From Reticulitermes lucifugus (taxonomy: Eukaryota > Arthropoda > Insecta > Blattodea > Rhinotermitidae), in assembly GCA_026260175.1 (NCBI GenBank), contig JAKCWW010000385.1:1-64000 (forward strand): 64,000 nucleotides of DNA. The letters run 5' to 3'. Each line of letters begins with the position of its first letter. Positions within the stretch are counted from its first letter, which is position 1. A model generated the notes under the pieces. That model was not told where the DNA came from. It saw only the letters and a program-made list of their open reading frames with translations, and made no database searches. This document shows positions 12,640-24,751 of the stretch, in pieces. A program made the position numbers and the translations under genes.

Positions 12640-13030
12640 GAAAAGACACTATCAGCTTCGTCATGTCTGTCCGTTCTTCTGTCCGTCCGCATGGAACAAC
12701 TCGGCTCCCGCTGGAGGGATTTTCATGAACTTTTAATTTGGGTGGGGGTTTCCTAAAATCTATCTCATAATTCTACGTTTTTTAGAAAGTGGACACAAAT
12801 ACCAGGCACTTTACTACGTATGTACGTGCTTGCATTTACGTCTGTTTTAGTTACTGACGTTGGTATGGTTGTCTTTGTTGCAAAGATTATTAATGTTTGT
12901 ATGTTTGCTATGGTTACCTGGGTGTCTTGGTTGCAGTGGTTACTAACGTTGCAGTTGCTTTGCTGGTTACCTTATTTACCAAATTAAAATATTTGCTACT
13001 ATGGTTACCAAGGATTCTAATGTGTTTTCG
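12640..13030 (+). repeat. Dispersed repeat X, copy 1
   Basis: Begins with ACTATCAGCTTCGTCATGTC, then a run of CCGTC/CTGTC words, then ATGGAACAACTCGGCTCCC and GGATTTTCATGAACTTT, and passes through a stretch ending in GGCACTTTAC. The same order recurs at 31030 and 46605. The 3' half is a series of GGTTAC/TTGCTATGG words that may be a low-complexity expansion of the repeat tail. No coding frame or terminal repeats are visible, and the class is unknown. Confidence 0.65.
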
Positions 13031-13118
13031 CTCTATGCACAATTCCTATCTTGTTACTTAGGTCACGCATTTGCAAGTGCGGTATATGACTTTAAAATAA
13101 AGGCACTCTTGTTTTGAC

Positions 13119-13130
13119 ATGATGATGATG

Positions 13131-13164
<34 letters not shown>
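13119..13164. repeat. Microsatellite (GAT)n-(TAA)n
   Basis: About five GAT units run into about nine TAA units. It lies behind repeat X copy 1 but is not obviously part of it. Confidence 0.95.
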
Positions 13165-13169
13165 TCGTT

Positions 13170-14055
13170 ATTTGTAATCACTGGGGGAAATGATTGCAGT
13201 CTGGGGACTGTCGGTCCCAAGACTTCTACTAAAGTGTGTAATATATTTAAGCCAAGTTTAGTATGAGATGCCTCTACGTATTAGCTCGTGGATGAATATC
13301 GTATTCGCAAATAACGGTCAGTTAATGACCTGCGTATCTAGCTCAAATCAAACATTGCACAAATTTTCTAAAATGGTTCGTATGCTAATTAATTTGTATC
13401 TTATTAACAAGAGTGTGAAAATGCACGTCAGGATCTAGCGCACGTATTTTCCAAATGCATTTTTCCTGAGTAAGGGTCTGCAGCACATTTCTTTCTAAAC
13501 AGTGCCCAAGACTTTGGTGGAAAATGGAGAACACAGTTCATTGATCTTGAGTATTTGTTTCTAACTGGTGCAAATCTTGTAGCATGAAAGTTCAGATTTA
13601 TTTATTTCTTTTCATATTTCTAATTGACCCTTTTGCATTATGCGAATAATATATCTCTGAAACGAGCTGAACTTTTGTATTTCAACGATCTTCTTTATTT
13701 ACCTTACGATATTCTTTCAACCCTAGATGTCTAAAAGGTCAGCAGTAACTCTTTGTACCTGACACTCTATCATTAAACAACTCCAAATTTTGGCGTGTTT
13801 CTTATGATTAAGATATCTATACCTTGATTAGTTTCTTAAACTCTGTTAATTATCAGTTTCAGTAATGGAAGCGGAAGGTTTTCTGTCTGAGGTAAGAACT
13901 GAATACTGCGTCCAAAGGAGTGTATATTATATATATGTTCAATTAGTAGCTTTCGAAGAAACAAAATTACGTTTTCAAAATGTTTCTGTTCGAATATGTA
14001 GGCATTTATTTTCTACCAAAACACAAAACAAAATGCCAGTGAATCCAGCTTCCAT
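13170..14055. other. Non-coding, nothing recognised
   Basis: AT-rich sequence with no family recurring elsewhere in the window. Confidence 0.45.
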
Positions 14056-14093
14056 TGTAAGATTTGAAGTTCTCACAGCAGTGTTGATCTAGC
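14056..14093 (+). repeat. Possible start of dispersed repeat G (IVRFEVLTAV)
   Basis: Translates as SIVRFEVLTAV and then stops. From memory, this is the opening of a dispersed insect repeat that often continues VFWDMTPCSL. Only the first dozen codons are present. More complete parts of the family appear at 60890 and 63240. Confidence 0.45.
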
Positions 14094-14094
14094 T

Positions 14095-15635
14095 TTACGT
14101 CTTTCCGCATCTGAACTATTTTATAGCGAACATGGCGTCATATCTCAGAACACTTTAATGTCCTTCAGTAACATATATCTTCACGTTACAGACAAAATTT
14201 ACTATTAATATCTGTAGCAGAAACCATTCTTTTTATGTTTCACATTAACGGAAAATGTTTTGAATTATATAGTCCTAAACTTCTTTTAAACATTGTCTAG
14301 TATTGTGTAACATCATGTTTTTTTATGTAAATATATTGTATCACACATTCAGTCTCATCAAATGGACTTAAGATACATTTGAATTTACTACGAATTAGGG
14401 ATTATAATTTCACTCACTAAAACCAAACATAAGTTGACACGACAATTTTCGGCATGGACTGCCAAGGACCGAATTTAATCCGCACGCTTTCATTAGCTGC
14501 AGACCCAATACGTGGAGCCAGACAGGTACAGCATTACGCTGTGATTTCATTTTATTCGCTTTGTGCAAAGAAGGCGTAAATTTACGCAAAATATTCGACG
14601 TAATTGCGGAAAATTCATACACTGAGTTTGTTACAGTATTGACGCTGTTTTTTAAAAGGGATAATCGCTACAAAGGACGGTGTGGTCAGAGCCGAGTTCT
14701 GTGGTTCCTCATAAGAAGAACGCGTTTAAAAATACTACCTTTTTGTTATTCCTGAAACAGATATATTGGCTTCAGAAACTCCTCGTTGGGGAGATAATTT
14801 TACATAACTCAGGGATTGATTACTTAACATCAAAAGAATAGTTATATGGAAGTTCTGCAGGAGTATTCTGCTGGCGAAGTAAACAGACGCTCCATGTATA
14901 ATTATTCTACTGCTCAGGAATTCAATAAGGCCGGCGGTACATTGAAGAGAAAATCACGAAATGTATAGCATACTTGCGATTTTATAGTGAAATTGGAAAT
15001 ATCACTCACGCATGAAATACTGCGTCATTGCAGCCCCTAACTTACTCACTGCCCTACTTACTGACTCACTGGAAAAAATATTCCAAATGTTCGACATTTC
15101 AAACACCCAAGCCCGCCCGTGTACCCAACGTGGTATTTTTGGAGTATAAATCTGCACCGGGATATGTTTTCTACGAGTACTTCTGCTTTTTCATCTAAGT
15201 ATCATTCTACCATTGCTACATACTCATTTAGTCATCTACTGCCGACGCTATATATTCGTAGCACCTGTTAGCGTCATTCAGTAACACACGAAAATTTCGG
15301 TTCACTTTTAATTCCAAAAATGTTTTTTCTAATATTTATTTTATCGTGACATTACCGTTAAGGTTGGCGTGGCTGTAAGGTTTAAGTCATATTTTCAGGA
15401 CGTAAGAGGTCCTGATTATTACGTAGCGTAGAAACAATCTCGTTTGAGATTTATTGTGTTTTACTCAGTCTCTCCGTCTGCATACAAATATGGTAATGTC
15501 AAGTACGCCGCGATGACCTAATTACTCCTATTATTTCTTTCTTCTCGTCATTCTTGGTAATCATTCCCTCTTGTTTGACTTCATATAAACTCTTCGTTGA
15601 AGTACTCTTCATTTATTTAAAATCGGTAGTTTTTC
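14095..15635. other. Non-coding, nothing recognised
   Basis: Frames of 64-70 codons lie on both strands around 14410-14755, in opposite directions and without recognisable motifs. Confidence 0.4.
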
Positions 15636-15641
15636 GTATTT

Positions 15642-16213
15642 TACGTATTTCGGTGGTTTAAACCACCACCTTCAGGGGGTCGTAGAGATTATTATGCATA
15701 GACCTTACAGTTATTACATATGTGGTTATATTCATATATGTAGAATATGAGTGGTCTGATATTGTCCACTTTGTACAGTATGTAAAATAAATAAATTACT
15801 ATAAAATGGATTAAAATGTTGCTAAAATGATTACATAATTTGTAGTCAGCAAGAAACTTAGTGGCAGTTTGGCCTTGTAGTTCTTTGCAAGTTCATTTTA
15901 AGTCATCACTCTGCAACAACACGACACGGACGTCACGCAGCTCACCCAGTACATACAGATGACCACCTTACTGCAAATTAAAATGAACTTGCAAAGAACT
16001 ACAAGGCCAAACTGCCTCTAATTTTCTTGCTGACTACAAATTATGTAATCATTTTAGCAACATTTTAATCCATTTTATAATTATTTATTTATTTTACATA
16101 CTGTACAAAGTGGACATTATCAGCCCACTCATATTCTACATATATAAATATAACCATATATGTAATAACTGTAAGGTCTATGCATAATAATCTCTAAACC
16201 ACCGAAATACGTA
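15642..16213. mobile_element. Large fold-back element, arms about 250 bp, with hairpin module
   Basis: The left arm (15642-15901) and right arm (15977-16213) are reverse complements with only scattered mismatches, around a spacer of about 75 bp. The outer ends read TACGTATTTCGGT and its complement. The left arm has an extra block of about 23 bp that completes a hairpin module (minus strand: CTGAAGGT, stem GGTGG, TTTAAA, stem CCACC, GAAATACGT). The right arm lacks that block. An 8-bp direct repeat, GTATTTTA, lies at 15636-15643 and 16219-16226; it overlaps the outer arm by two bases and is AT-rich, so its status as a target duplication is uncertain. No coding capacity. High arm similarity suggests a recent origin or ongoing arm conversion. 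Confidence 0.8.
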
Positions 16214-16226
16214 TAGGGGTATTTTA

Positions 16227-17180
16227 AGAATAAACTATTGTGAATAAAGTTTATGTGCATTAGTTGGTGTTTATTGAACATATCGTATGTAAAGAATGCC
16301 TGATCAAAATTAAATGTGGTAACATTAAGTGGTTCGCGAACAACAATTTACGAACCATTAATGAAATGGAACGTCTGTCCTTCAGGAATATAATCGCTGT
16401 AAGCACTGAAGCGCCTTCACACTGGTGGATTGAATATTACACCTACGGATTTGCAAGTGATCCCTCGTGCTTTTTTGTCATCGACCGGATTCACAATTTT
16501 TAATTAGAAGACCGGGCTCTCCACCCGGCGCACACAGTGAAATGCAGACATATCCCCAAAGGAGAGACATACTGCGTATGCCATACGACCGTGTATTGCC
16601 AGAAAAATTAAAAATGAGAGTTAAGGAGAAATAGTTGTGGACACCGTCAAAAACAAATCTGACTTTCTGTGGATAATTGGGTGTGTAAACAAAGTGACTG
16701 CTCGAGCGGATTGTGAAACAGAGGATGTAAAGAGTGCTGCATTGTTTCCAGTCCGGAGCAATACAACGGAAAGTAAAGGACTCCAGAAAATCATGAACCA
16801 AGATAAGGAAATTGAAGGTGCTGAATAATAAATATGTGTAGCATTTTGGCCTGGAAACTTCAAAGGAAGACGCCATTCGGACGGTTCTGGCGTTGAAGAT
16901 TAAAAAAATATTAAAACATATTTGAAAAATAAAGTGTAAGGTGCTGATGTGCTGGTTTCAGCTACTCCATGTTAACGTGAAATCAAGGGTTTTGATGAAT
17001 ACATTTTTCACCTCATTATTGCTGGGTTTCTGGACTTTTCTTTTGTCTCTATTGTTACGAACAGGCCAAATTGTGCGAAATTTTTATTTATTTATCTGTC
17101 TATATATTTACTGATTGCTTGTTTAATGACGCGTTCAGAAGTGTAAATGTATAAGGTATTTTATGCGATTAATAATATCT
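16227..17180. other. Non-coding; longest non-transposon open frames, no match
   Basis: A 132-codon minus-strand frame (16478-16876) overlaps a 63-codon plus-strand frame (16637-16828). Neither has a domain I recognise. The minus frame is rich in F, S and Y, as expected for a chance frame opposite AT-rich DNA. I annotate no gene. Confidence 0.4.
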
Positions 17181-17182
17181 GG

Positions 17183-17345
17183 CAAAGGTGGTGGAAGGAA
17201 GCGGCCGTGGCTTAATTTGAAATAGACTACTATCGCCTTGTTTTCCAGGAAGTTCCGAGGATAACGACAAAAGTTTTTAGGGTAGCCGGTCTCGGGGCAG
17301 AGATTTGAACCGGCGTCTTCCCGATGGGCTGACCGCTCGCCAGCA
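17183..17345 (-). mobile_element. SINE family F, copy 1 (degraded)
   Basis: On the minus strand the sequence opens with a tRNA-like head (GGCGAGCGGTCAGCCC...) and a B-box-like GGTTCAAATCTC, then a body ending in GCCACGGCCGCTTCCTTCC. That end block resembles a dispersed insect repeat I know from memory. The copy at 62990 shares the order of blocks. No tail or duplication was identified. Confidence 0.55.
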
Positions 17346-17349
17346 ACTT

Positions 17350-19419
17350 TCGGTGGAATTAGTTATTTCGTCAGAGATTATGTCTCTCTTTTGTGAATTT
17401 TAATTCTGCAAATATTTGGAATGAGACGAATTTTCTGTCGTTATACAAGGACTTTAATTTCCCCTGTGATTACAGATGATTTGGTAGCGACGTGATAAAT
17501 GCTGTGAACGGTGTGAGATTTTAGGTTCTCGCTGCTCTTGGAATTAAAAGTACCGTATCCTCGGATGTGGGTAGGTACTATACACCAATGCACAGCATCA
17601 CGCCAGTGAGGAGTGTAACTTTAAGATAAACTAAAGATAAACAGTAATGCTGACAATTGAAGTACGCCTCATTGAAAATATGTTTACAGTCAATATAAAG
17701 AGCACGTAGACTTACGCAGGCCTAGTATTCGTTCTGTATTTAAACATGAATACAGATACGATACAGGGACGAAAAGGAATGAAACAGGCTATTGGTGTAA
17801 AGGAGTCAATTTTATGGCAAACAGATATATTATACATTATTTAAATCAGTGTCGTTACAATTAAAATTATATGAACGGTAATTATGTATTAATGATCGCA
17901 CTATCCAGAGGAAAGGAATTAACGACAGGATAATTGATACACGTAAACAGTGTAATTAACGAATATTAAAACTGCATATACTTATAGTACTTCGGAAAGA
18001 AATGATTCCATGCGTATTTAAATCAGAGTGTGATTTAGGCGTGTTCCATATTTATCCGATTCGAAACAGGTTTTTATTCCGCCCTCAAATTGAAACCTGC
18101 ACTATTAGTTTATTTTAATTTGGTACGCTAACTTATACCAATGCCCATACACGATACGGTTAAAAATAAGCTGAATGACACCTTATATTTAAACTACTCG
18201 AAAATACATTTCCAAACAAAATATTTTGAACCAAGAACGAGATACAGGGATTGACACTGTTCACTTTTACTGTTACAGCTCATTCAATACAGTTACAAAA
18301 AATAAATATAGCTTGTTTAATTACTGGTAGTTCTTGGATCACTCATCTCAAACCTTTAATTTATGTCTTTAAATTAACTCTATGATGTTAATTAGAAAAT
18401 CTTAATACAAGCGTTTAATGTTATCGAAACATCTTATGGACACACTCAATATAAATTCCAGTAAATTAACTAATTCAACTTTTGTCCGGTGATGATTTAC
18501 AACCATAAAATTAAACGGACTCTATCAATGATGATGGCGCAGAACTTGAAAATGTGTGCGTCTAAAACTTTAGCCTTGTCGTGGTTGAAACGTGACAATA
18601 TTTAAAGCTTTATCCAATCACTTTAAGGGACTATACAGGCGACTTTCTTCACACATGTAAGAAGGAAGTGTCGAGTAGCCATCGCTTCCTTGCCAGGCAC
18701 AAGAACAAGTATAGCTGTGGGTGACTGACAGTGAAGAATGACCTCCAGCCCAGGGAGCGCCTTGGGACGTCCGTCGCCAGCAGGTGGATGTCTGAAAGAT
18801 TGGGCGAGGAGAGAAATTACCCCAGCGGGAATACACATAGACGTGGTCAGTCTTATTAAAGACAATTTATCCAAGTGCCGTTCATTTAAAGGAAAAAATA
18901 CTGTTATAAGAAACTAGAGATATCGATGTTGGTTCTGAATTGTTTTGACGACGCCTTCTATTCTCTTTCCTAAAATTACTTTAAACGAGCACGGGATGAG
19001 ATATTGTGAGTATACATGTCCCATTTTGCAAAATAATTGACGTATATTCATTGGATTCGGTAATGTTTATCAAAACTGTACATTTCGGGGGAATTTAACT
19101 TTAATTTTTGTCGGGGAAGTATGATAAAATGTAGTTAGTGTTACAGTAATATGTGTAACTCATCGTTTATGTGAACTCAAGACAAATGTTGATGATTTTC
19201 AAAAAAGTAAAGAATTAATTGTCATACAAGGCTTGGTACAAGACGTTAATGTATGAGATATTATTAATATACTGAAATTTCATTAGGGACATTCGAATAA
19301 AAATATTTCACGGCAAACAACGAAATTACGAAATGCTGAATTTATGCAGTGGTGTTTATAATGTGATGAGGTTTGCACAATTCGGCTTCCTTTTTCATTA
19401 ACAAATTTGTGTGAAAATA
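17350..19419. other. Non-coding, nothing recognised
   Basis: AT-rich. A slightly GC-richer patch near 18640-18830 opens two overlapping minus-strand frames (72 and 83 codons) with no known motif. It could be part of an unrecognised dispersed repeat. Confidence 0.4.
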
Positions 19420-19421
19420 TA

Positions 19422-19499
19422 CAGGGTATACACAAAAGAATGGTGCGGTTTTAATAGTGAACACTATTAAAACCGCACCATTCGTTTGTGTATGCCCTG
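19422..19499. mobile_element. Mariner-type mini palindrome with TA flanks
   Basis: Two arms of 38 bp are reverse complements with two mismatches and a 2-base centre. The ends are CAGGGTATACACAAAAGAAT and the matching complement ...TGTGTATGCCCTG, each flanked by TA (19420-19421 and 19500-19501). This looks like two transposon ends joined with nothing between them. CAGGG-type ends with TA duplication suggest the Tc1-mariner superfamily. Confidence 0.75.
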
Positions 19500-19501
19500 T
19501 A

Positions 19502-22500
19502 TTGAGGGATACGAAGTATTAAGCACTGTATTCACGAATTAAGTGTAGGTCCTCTCCAACTATGATTATACTTTCCACTGTAGTATATCTGTGGATAACT
19601 CAGTGACTGCTGTCTTTGTCCTCTACGAGATTTATCAAGATTAATAATCGTGTTTATGTATTGTTAACTTATACCTGTTTGTTATCAGATAAATTCCGTA
19701 ATTAGTTACTGGATTTTGATAAGGTTTTATGGCACAGCACATTTTTACAGTTTCAGCTACAAATGTCTTAATCTAACCATATTAATATATTGTTTAGGAA
19801 AGCTAAATGGATTATTACTGAATTACATTTGATGTGTGAATATGAATACGATTGTAAGCATTTGTTGAGGGGGCAAAACAGTTTATTTTCTGATATATTT
19901 ACGAGACTTAAATGCGTGATAATTTTCGTGTTTGTCGTCATAATGTTAAATACAGAACAGAATGGATTTAAAATACTTCCATTAAACTAAGCGTATCATT
20001 TTTACATAATGTGCTTAAAGTAGACGCATAGTGGAGATGATATAGGCTTGGTTGTCTCTTTTTCATTCCTAACATTTAGATGGATGTTTACACTATGAAA
20101 CGTGTTATATAAAACAGAAGTTGAAAGTAATAGATCCATTTTAATTTTGAAGAACAATTTAAATTCAGGAAGTGCTTGCTACTGTTCTTGTTCTGTTTTG
20201 ATTTTCTGTCACTTGACGATAAAATGTAAAACATTGTGATTTTATCTGTGAGTTTTGCCGGTGTGCTAATTGGTCTGACAGTAAGGAAAGAACAAAATTT
20301 GTGTATTAATACAGAGTGTTAAGGAAAATATTTGAACCTATGAGAGGGAAGTTACAGGAGGATATGATGTCAAGCAGATGGAGAGAGATGGATTATGTAG
20401 CGCGCATGAAATAAAGTCTAATCCCGATATAGAGCCACCTTTAGCGCCCGTGAAAGTGAGTGAACACAGATGACCTGTTATGCAGCATTTCGATTTACCG
20501 CCTCCTTCAATATACCGCCACAAATTGCAGTGAATAACACTGGCGCTATATCGCGGTTTGACTGTGTGTCAGGTTACGTATATTTTGTTTTCGAAATCTC
20601 TAACGGGAAGGGACCGTTTGAGCAACTTTTGTATAGTTTGAGGGTTAACACTGAACTGAATATTAAAGAAATAGGTTTTGAGAATATGGACTGAATTTTC
20701 GTGGCTCGGTCGAGATCCTACGAGGTCTGTGATTGAATTTCGTTTTCCATAAGACGTGTGAAATATCTTCAATAGTTGAGCGACTATTAGGTGATAGTGA
20801 GAGATTCTTCTCCATGCAGTTATTTGAAACATCGTTGATAAAGAACCAAAATTTTTGCAAAACAGTTTGGCAAATTTTGCACGGTCTATAAGAGAGTATC
20901 TTAGTATAATTGCTTGCATTTATTGACAAAGTACTGGACATGAACTCATAGGAAGGTCTACTCAATTTATTTCTAAGAAAATTATTGGGAATGAGGCTTT
21001 AAAAACGGGACGATAGGAAATAGCCTGAATGCATATATTTGAAGTTAATTTTTTCCAGCTCTAATTATAACAGATCAGATTTAATTGTAGTGCTATCCTA
21101 CCACTTTACCGCATTGTTCCTGCCGCAGTTGACGCTTTTTTCATAACATGGAACTGGGTTTTCTCTTTCCTATTGAAATTAATGCGTGTCCTCTGTTATC
21201 AGCCTCACAACTGTTTGTACCTCGCGATCATTTTTGAATTTCTGGCTAACAAGAATTTGCTTCAGCACTTGGTACAGAGCGTAAATAGCTCGGTGATGAA
21301 TTCTCCTGATACAATAAAAATAAGATTGTGTTCGTTCGTTAGTAAACTGTAGGCAATTTAAAGTTGTTAAAGTATAAATACCACAAGCTTATAGCCCATT
21401 AAAATAACATGAAATGTAAAAACACCGAATGTCAATAACTTGAAAAGTTTTGGAAAGACAACTGCGTTTGATGGAACAGAGATGGCAAGCGGCTCTGCTG
21501 TCTGGAGGAATTCAATCCGCCAAATTTGGACACTGTAATACCGACTCAATCTTACGTACCACGGCTTCTATTCGTAATTATATGACAACACTCATAAGGC
21601 AAATGCATGACAAAAGAATAAGAGGTCCTATCGTGTTATAAATGAGGATTGTGTTGCCTGTGCTGCGTCCAAATTATTACTGCGCATAAACTTTTAACTG
21701 TTTAGTCGCTACATTGAGCTGTCCTTCTGAATGTCAGACGGTATGTTGCAGTATATTGGCAACAGTGACGATACTGGGGCCACGGGATGTATCGTTGACG
21801 TAAATTTCTGAAATTTGATGCAGAGTTATTTTTGAAGATTAGCAAAACGGCTGTAAAGAGTGCAAGCTGGTCAGGGGGCTCCTTTGTGACTTTATCCTCA
21901 TTAACAAAAATAAGCAAATGAACTAAGTAGGGCAGAGTTCAACTTAGGAGACTAATGGGCACATTGGTGGTCCAGCTTCTTATTAGGATGTTCAGAACAT
22001 AGTACCGCTCGACTATATCCTAAAAACCAGATGAATCCGTTAAGAAACCTAACATTCTACTACTTCTGCGATCTATATTAATATTAAAATGCTTTCTGTA
22101 ACTCTTTCTGTGAAGTGAGCTCTTCCCTTCGGGTGTTTAAAAAATGTCACATTTATTTCCCGTCTGTTCCAAGCGTTCTCCTTGCCCCGCCCGTGTCATA
22201 GTTCTTAATTGACAGCTGTATTGAAGTTTAGTTAAACAAATTGTGGAGTACCTCAGTACTTAAACTAAATTATTTAACGCCCTTGGTGTGGCTGAGTTGC
22301 ACCCGGTTTGCCATGGTTACCATGTTTTTCACGGTTGTAGGATTTCCATGGAAAGGAAATGACCATATGAGTTACGACAGCACCACCAGATGGTCGTTAC
22401 CCCATACATGATTTTAACGCTTTGTTTGCTCTCAGTGTCTGATAGGTGGCATTAACACTTTGTTTGTGAGTGAAGTCACACCCTGTTGAACTTAGCGCGA

Positions 22501-22690
22501 GAATGTTATGTTAGGCCAGTTGTGTGTTTTCTTAAAATCCCGTTTCGTCTCAAACTCTTATCTTCTACACTTTGTCTAGTATGTCTGAGGTTGTTGTTGT
22601 TTTTGCTGTAATAATAGGAATAGTATAATAATAACATGGAATTGAATGTTTGTTTGTGTGGCATGAACGGTTATCAGCTGGGATTTGAGA
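19502..22690. other. Long non-coding stretch, nothing recognised
   Basis: Overlapping minus-strand frames of 100 and 116 codons near 20569-20965 show no known motif. No transposon ends or recurring repeats were found over about 3 kb. Confidence 0.4.
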
Positions 22691-22696
22691 ACGATA

Positions 22697-22857
22697 AAAT
22701 TCAATTCAATTCAATTCTAGTTTATTAATGTGCCGAATCAACAGCCAGATGGCCAATTACAGAAACAGCAAAACGTACAAACACAAATAACAACGGACAA
22801 TAAACAAAACAAAAATAAACAAACACAACCAAAACAAATAAACAAACAAACAATAAA
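22697..22857 (-). mobile_element. LINE 3' tail, 5'-truncated; same family as 47541-50150
   Basis: The minus strand reads through GTTATTTGTGTTTGTACG, TGCTGTTTCTGTAATTGG, CATCTGGCTGTTGA, CAGCACATTAATA-like sequence and CTAGAATTGAATTGAATTG. This closely matches the end of the LINE near 50040-50150. Only the last 160 bp or so are present, as is usual for aborted target-primed reverse transcription. A trinucleotide microsatellite adjoins its truncated end. Confidence 0.88.
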
Positions 22858-22858
22858 T

Positions 22859-22902
<44 letters not shown>

Positions 22903-22924
22903 ATAATAATAATAATAATAATAA
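22858..22924. repeat. Microsatellite (CTA)n-(TAA)n
   Basis: About 14 CTA units are followed by about 8 TAA units. It directly abuts the truncated 5' end of the LINE tail. On the minus strand it opens a serine/isoleucine run that is not a protein. Confidence 0.95.
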
Positions 22925-22929
22925 TCATC

Positions 22930-23912
22930 TTACTGCAGTTAGCTTGCGAATTTGCGATATTTCTTGCGGTTGTAGTAGCACATATAACTATTCGTTTCTG
23001 TAAAATCACATGCTCTTTTGTAATTTAAAGTAACAGAATGGGACAATCATAAAATGATTCGAATCTCGACATGTGAAATGAATCAGTGGTAGTTTTATTT
23101 AAATTTCGGTTATGAATTACTGTATGCATTGTTAGTAACATTTTATGTGCTTGAGTATCCAAAACCTTTCCATAACTTTTGCGCTCTACACCTTTTATGT
23201 ATCATCCGTAATGGGAGTGGAGAAATATTCGTCTCTGGCATACATGTTTCTGTTGAGTAACCGTTTTTAATTTTTCCCGGCTAATTCACATATCAATTTG
23301 CACCAATACATTTGAACCTTCAACAACTCGTCAAAATATCATAACATTGACATGAAACTTTACGCAAATGTGATTCCTCTGTCTCCGATGCTGAATGTTC
23401 AGTTCACAAAGACAGATGGATTATACTCTTGATAGACGGTGGTGCGATCTGTAAATAAACCTAGTAAATCTGTGCCTGGGTCATTCATTGATTCCGACAT
23501 TCATGGCTTCATTTGGACAGAGATTGATTTGCTATGCAAGTGTTACTGCAACCATGGGACCTACATCAGATTTTCCCTATTGCGATACGATGCGAAAATA
23601 TAACCAATATCCCTCTCCCTTGCGTCCCTTTCCCCTCGAGTTTTACATGTCTATCACATGATCGGTTGTTGGATTTATTCCCCTCAAAACGAAATTATGC
23701 ATGCTGATAGAGTGATAAATGGGGTTGAATTTAGGAGAAAATTTTAACACGATTAATGTTAAATGTATTCCATTTCAAGCCATGAGCCTATAGTTCCTGT
23801 CCATTAATATTCGACATTCGTTATCGCTTTCTAATTGCACCAATGAAGTAGTGTATGGTACTGTATGTATACTTACATTGTATGTAATTAATTAGCCGAA
23901 TATATAATATTT
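22930..23912. other. Non-coding, nothing recognised
   Basis: No coding signal or recurring repeat was seen. Confidence 0.45.
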
Positions 23913-24216
23913 AGTAAGAAACTTATGTAACACCAACGAATGCACTATCCTGTACTTTATTCGTAACATCTTCTACATAGCTGCTACAAATTTTTTGGCG
24001 TTATTATCTCGCCATCTTCAGGGAGCTGACATCAAAGTTCCTATAAAACAACAATAAAATGGGGTCTATTTAATTGCTGTAAGTTTTATATAGACTTTGG
24101 TTTCATCTTCCTGAAGGTGGCGAGATAATATCGCCGAAATATGTAGGAGCTATGTAAAAGATATTACGAAAAAATGTAGACTAGTGCGTTTGTTTCTGGT
24201 ATATAAGTCTCTTACT
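23913..24216. mobile_element. Inverted-repeat hairpin element (H4), about 304 bp
   Basis: Left and right halves are reverse complements over roughly 140 bp each, with more mismatches towards the ends (outer ends AGTAAGAAACTT and AGTCTCTTACT). Both arms hold the hairpin module; the right arm reads CTGAAGGT, stem GGCGa...tCGCC, then GAAATATGT. The centre is a short unrelated spacer near 24054-24074. No protein is encoded. No target duplication was found. It is similar in design, but not in sequence, to the elements at 15642 and 24752. Confidence 0.75.
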
Positions 24217-24738
24217 TGGTCACAATGCACGGAATAAGAAATATAAAATACCATATCTAGGCCTATTTAAGTATTTGTTTATGTTACTTATTTAACGACG
24301 CTGTTTATAACTCAGGTTAAATTGTATCGAACTGTAGGAAGAACAGTGAATAATGAATTGAAGATTTTGTGTAAGGAAACAGTAGTACCTTAATTTAAGG
24401 TACTACCGCTACTAAGTGCATTTGTTGGTGGATATATTGATTGTAAGAATGTGTACGGTATGAATAGTATAAAATATTACTGCGGAGTTTGAGCGGACTA
24501 ATTGAGGGACGCCACGAAAAACGTCAGAGACCATAGCCGGAGATTTAAATTAAGGTCTCCAGAATATGAAGCAGCTTTAATGTTAATTCGACAGTGACGT
24601 TACTTCATAGTCAGGGAAGCAAAGCTCAAATGACTGAACGTAATGCAATAGCAAAGACTCATGGAATAAATTCCGTTTTATCTCCTTAAGAACACGAGCA
24701 GAGAACTATTTAAGCCAAACGTCCTTGGCGAGAATAAC
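24217..24738. other. Non-coding, one short perfect palindrome
   Basis: Contains the 25-base palindrome GTAGTACCTTAA-T-TTAAGGTACTAC at 24382-24406. Nothing else was recognised. Confidence 0.5.
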
Positions 24739-24751
24739 TTAAATGTGTTGT

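Noticed and set aside
16478-16876. 132-codon minus-strand open frame
   Set aside because: No recognisable domain; composition is typical of a chance frame, and no splice or promoter context supports it.
18618-18874. Two overlapping frames in a GC-richer patch
   Set aside because: No domain recognised; an unknown repeat is at least as likely as an exon.
20569-20965. Overlapping minus-strand frames of 116 and 100 codons
   Set aside because: They overlap in different frames of one strand and match nothing known.
22725-23009. Frame with a serine and isoleucine run
   Set aside because: Translation of a trinucleotide microsatellite and a LINE tail, not a protein.
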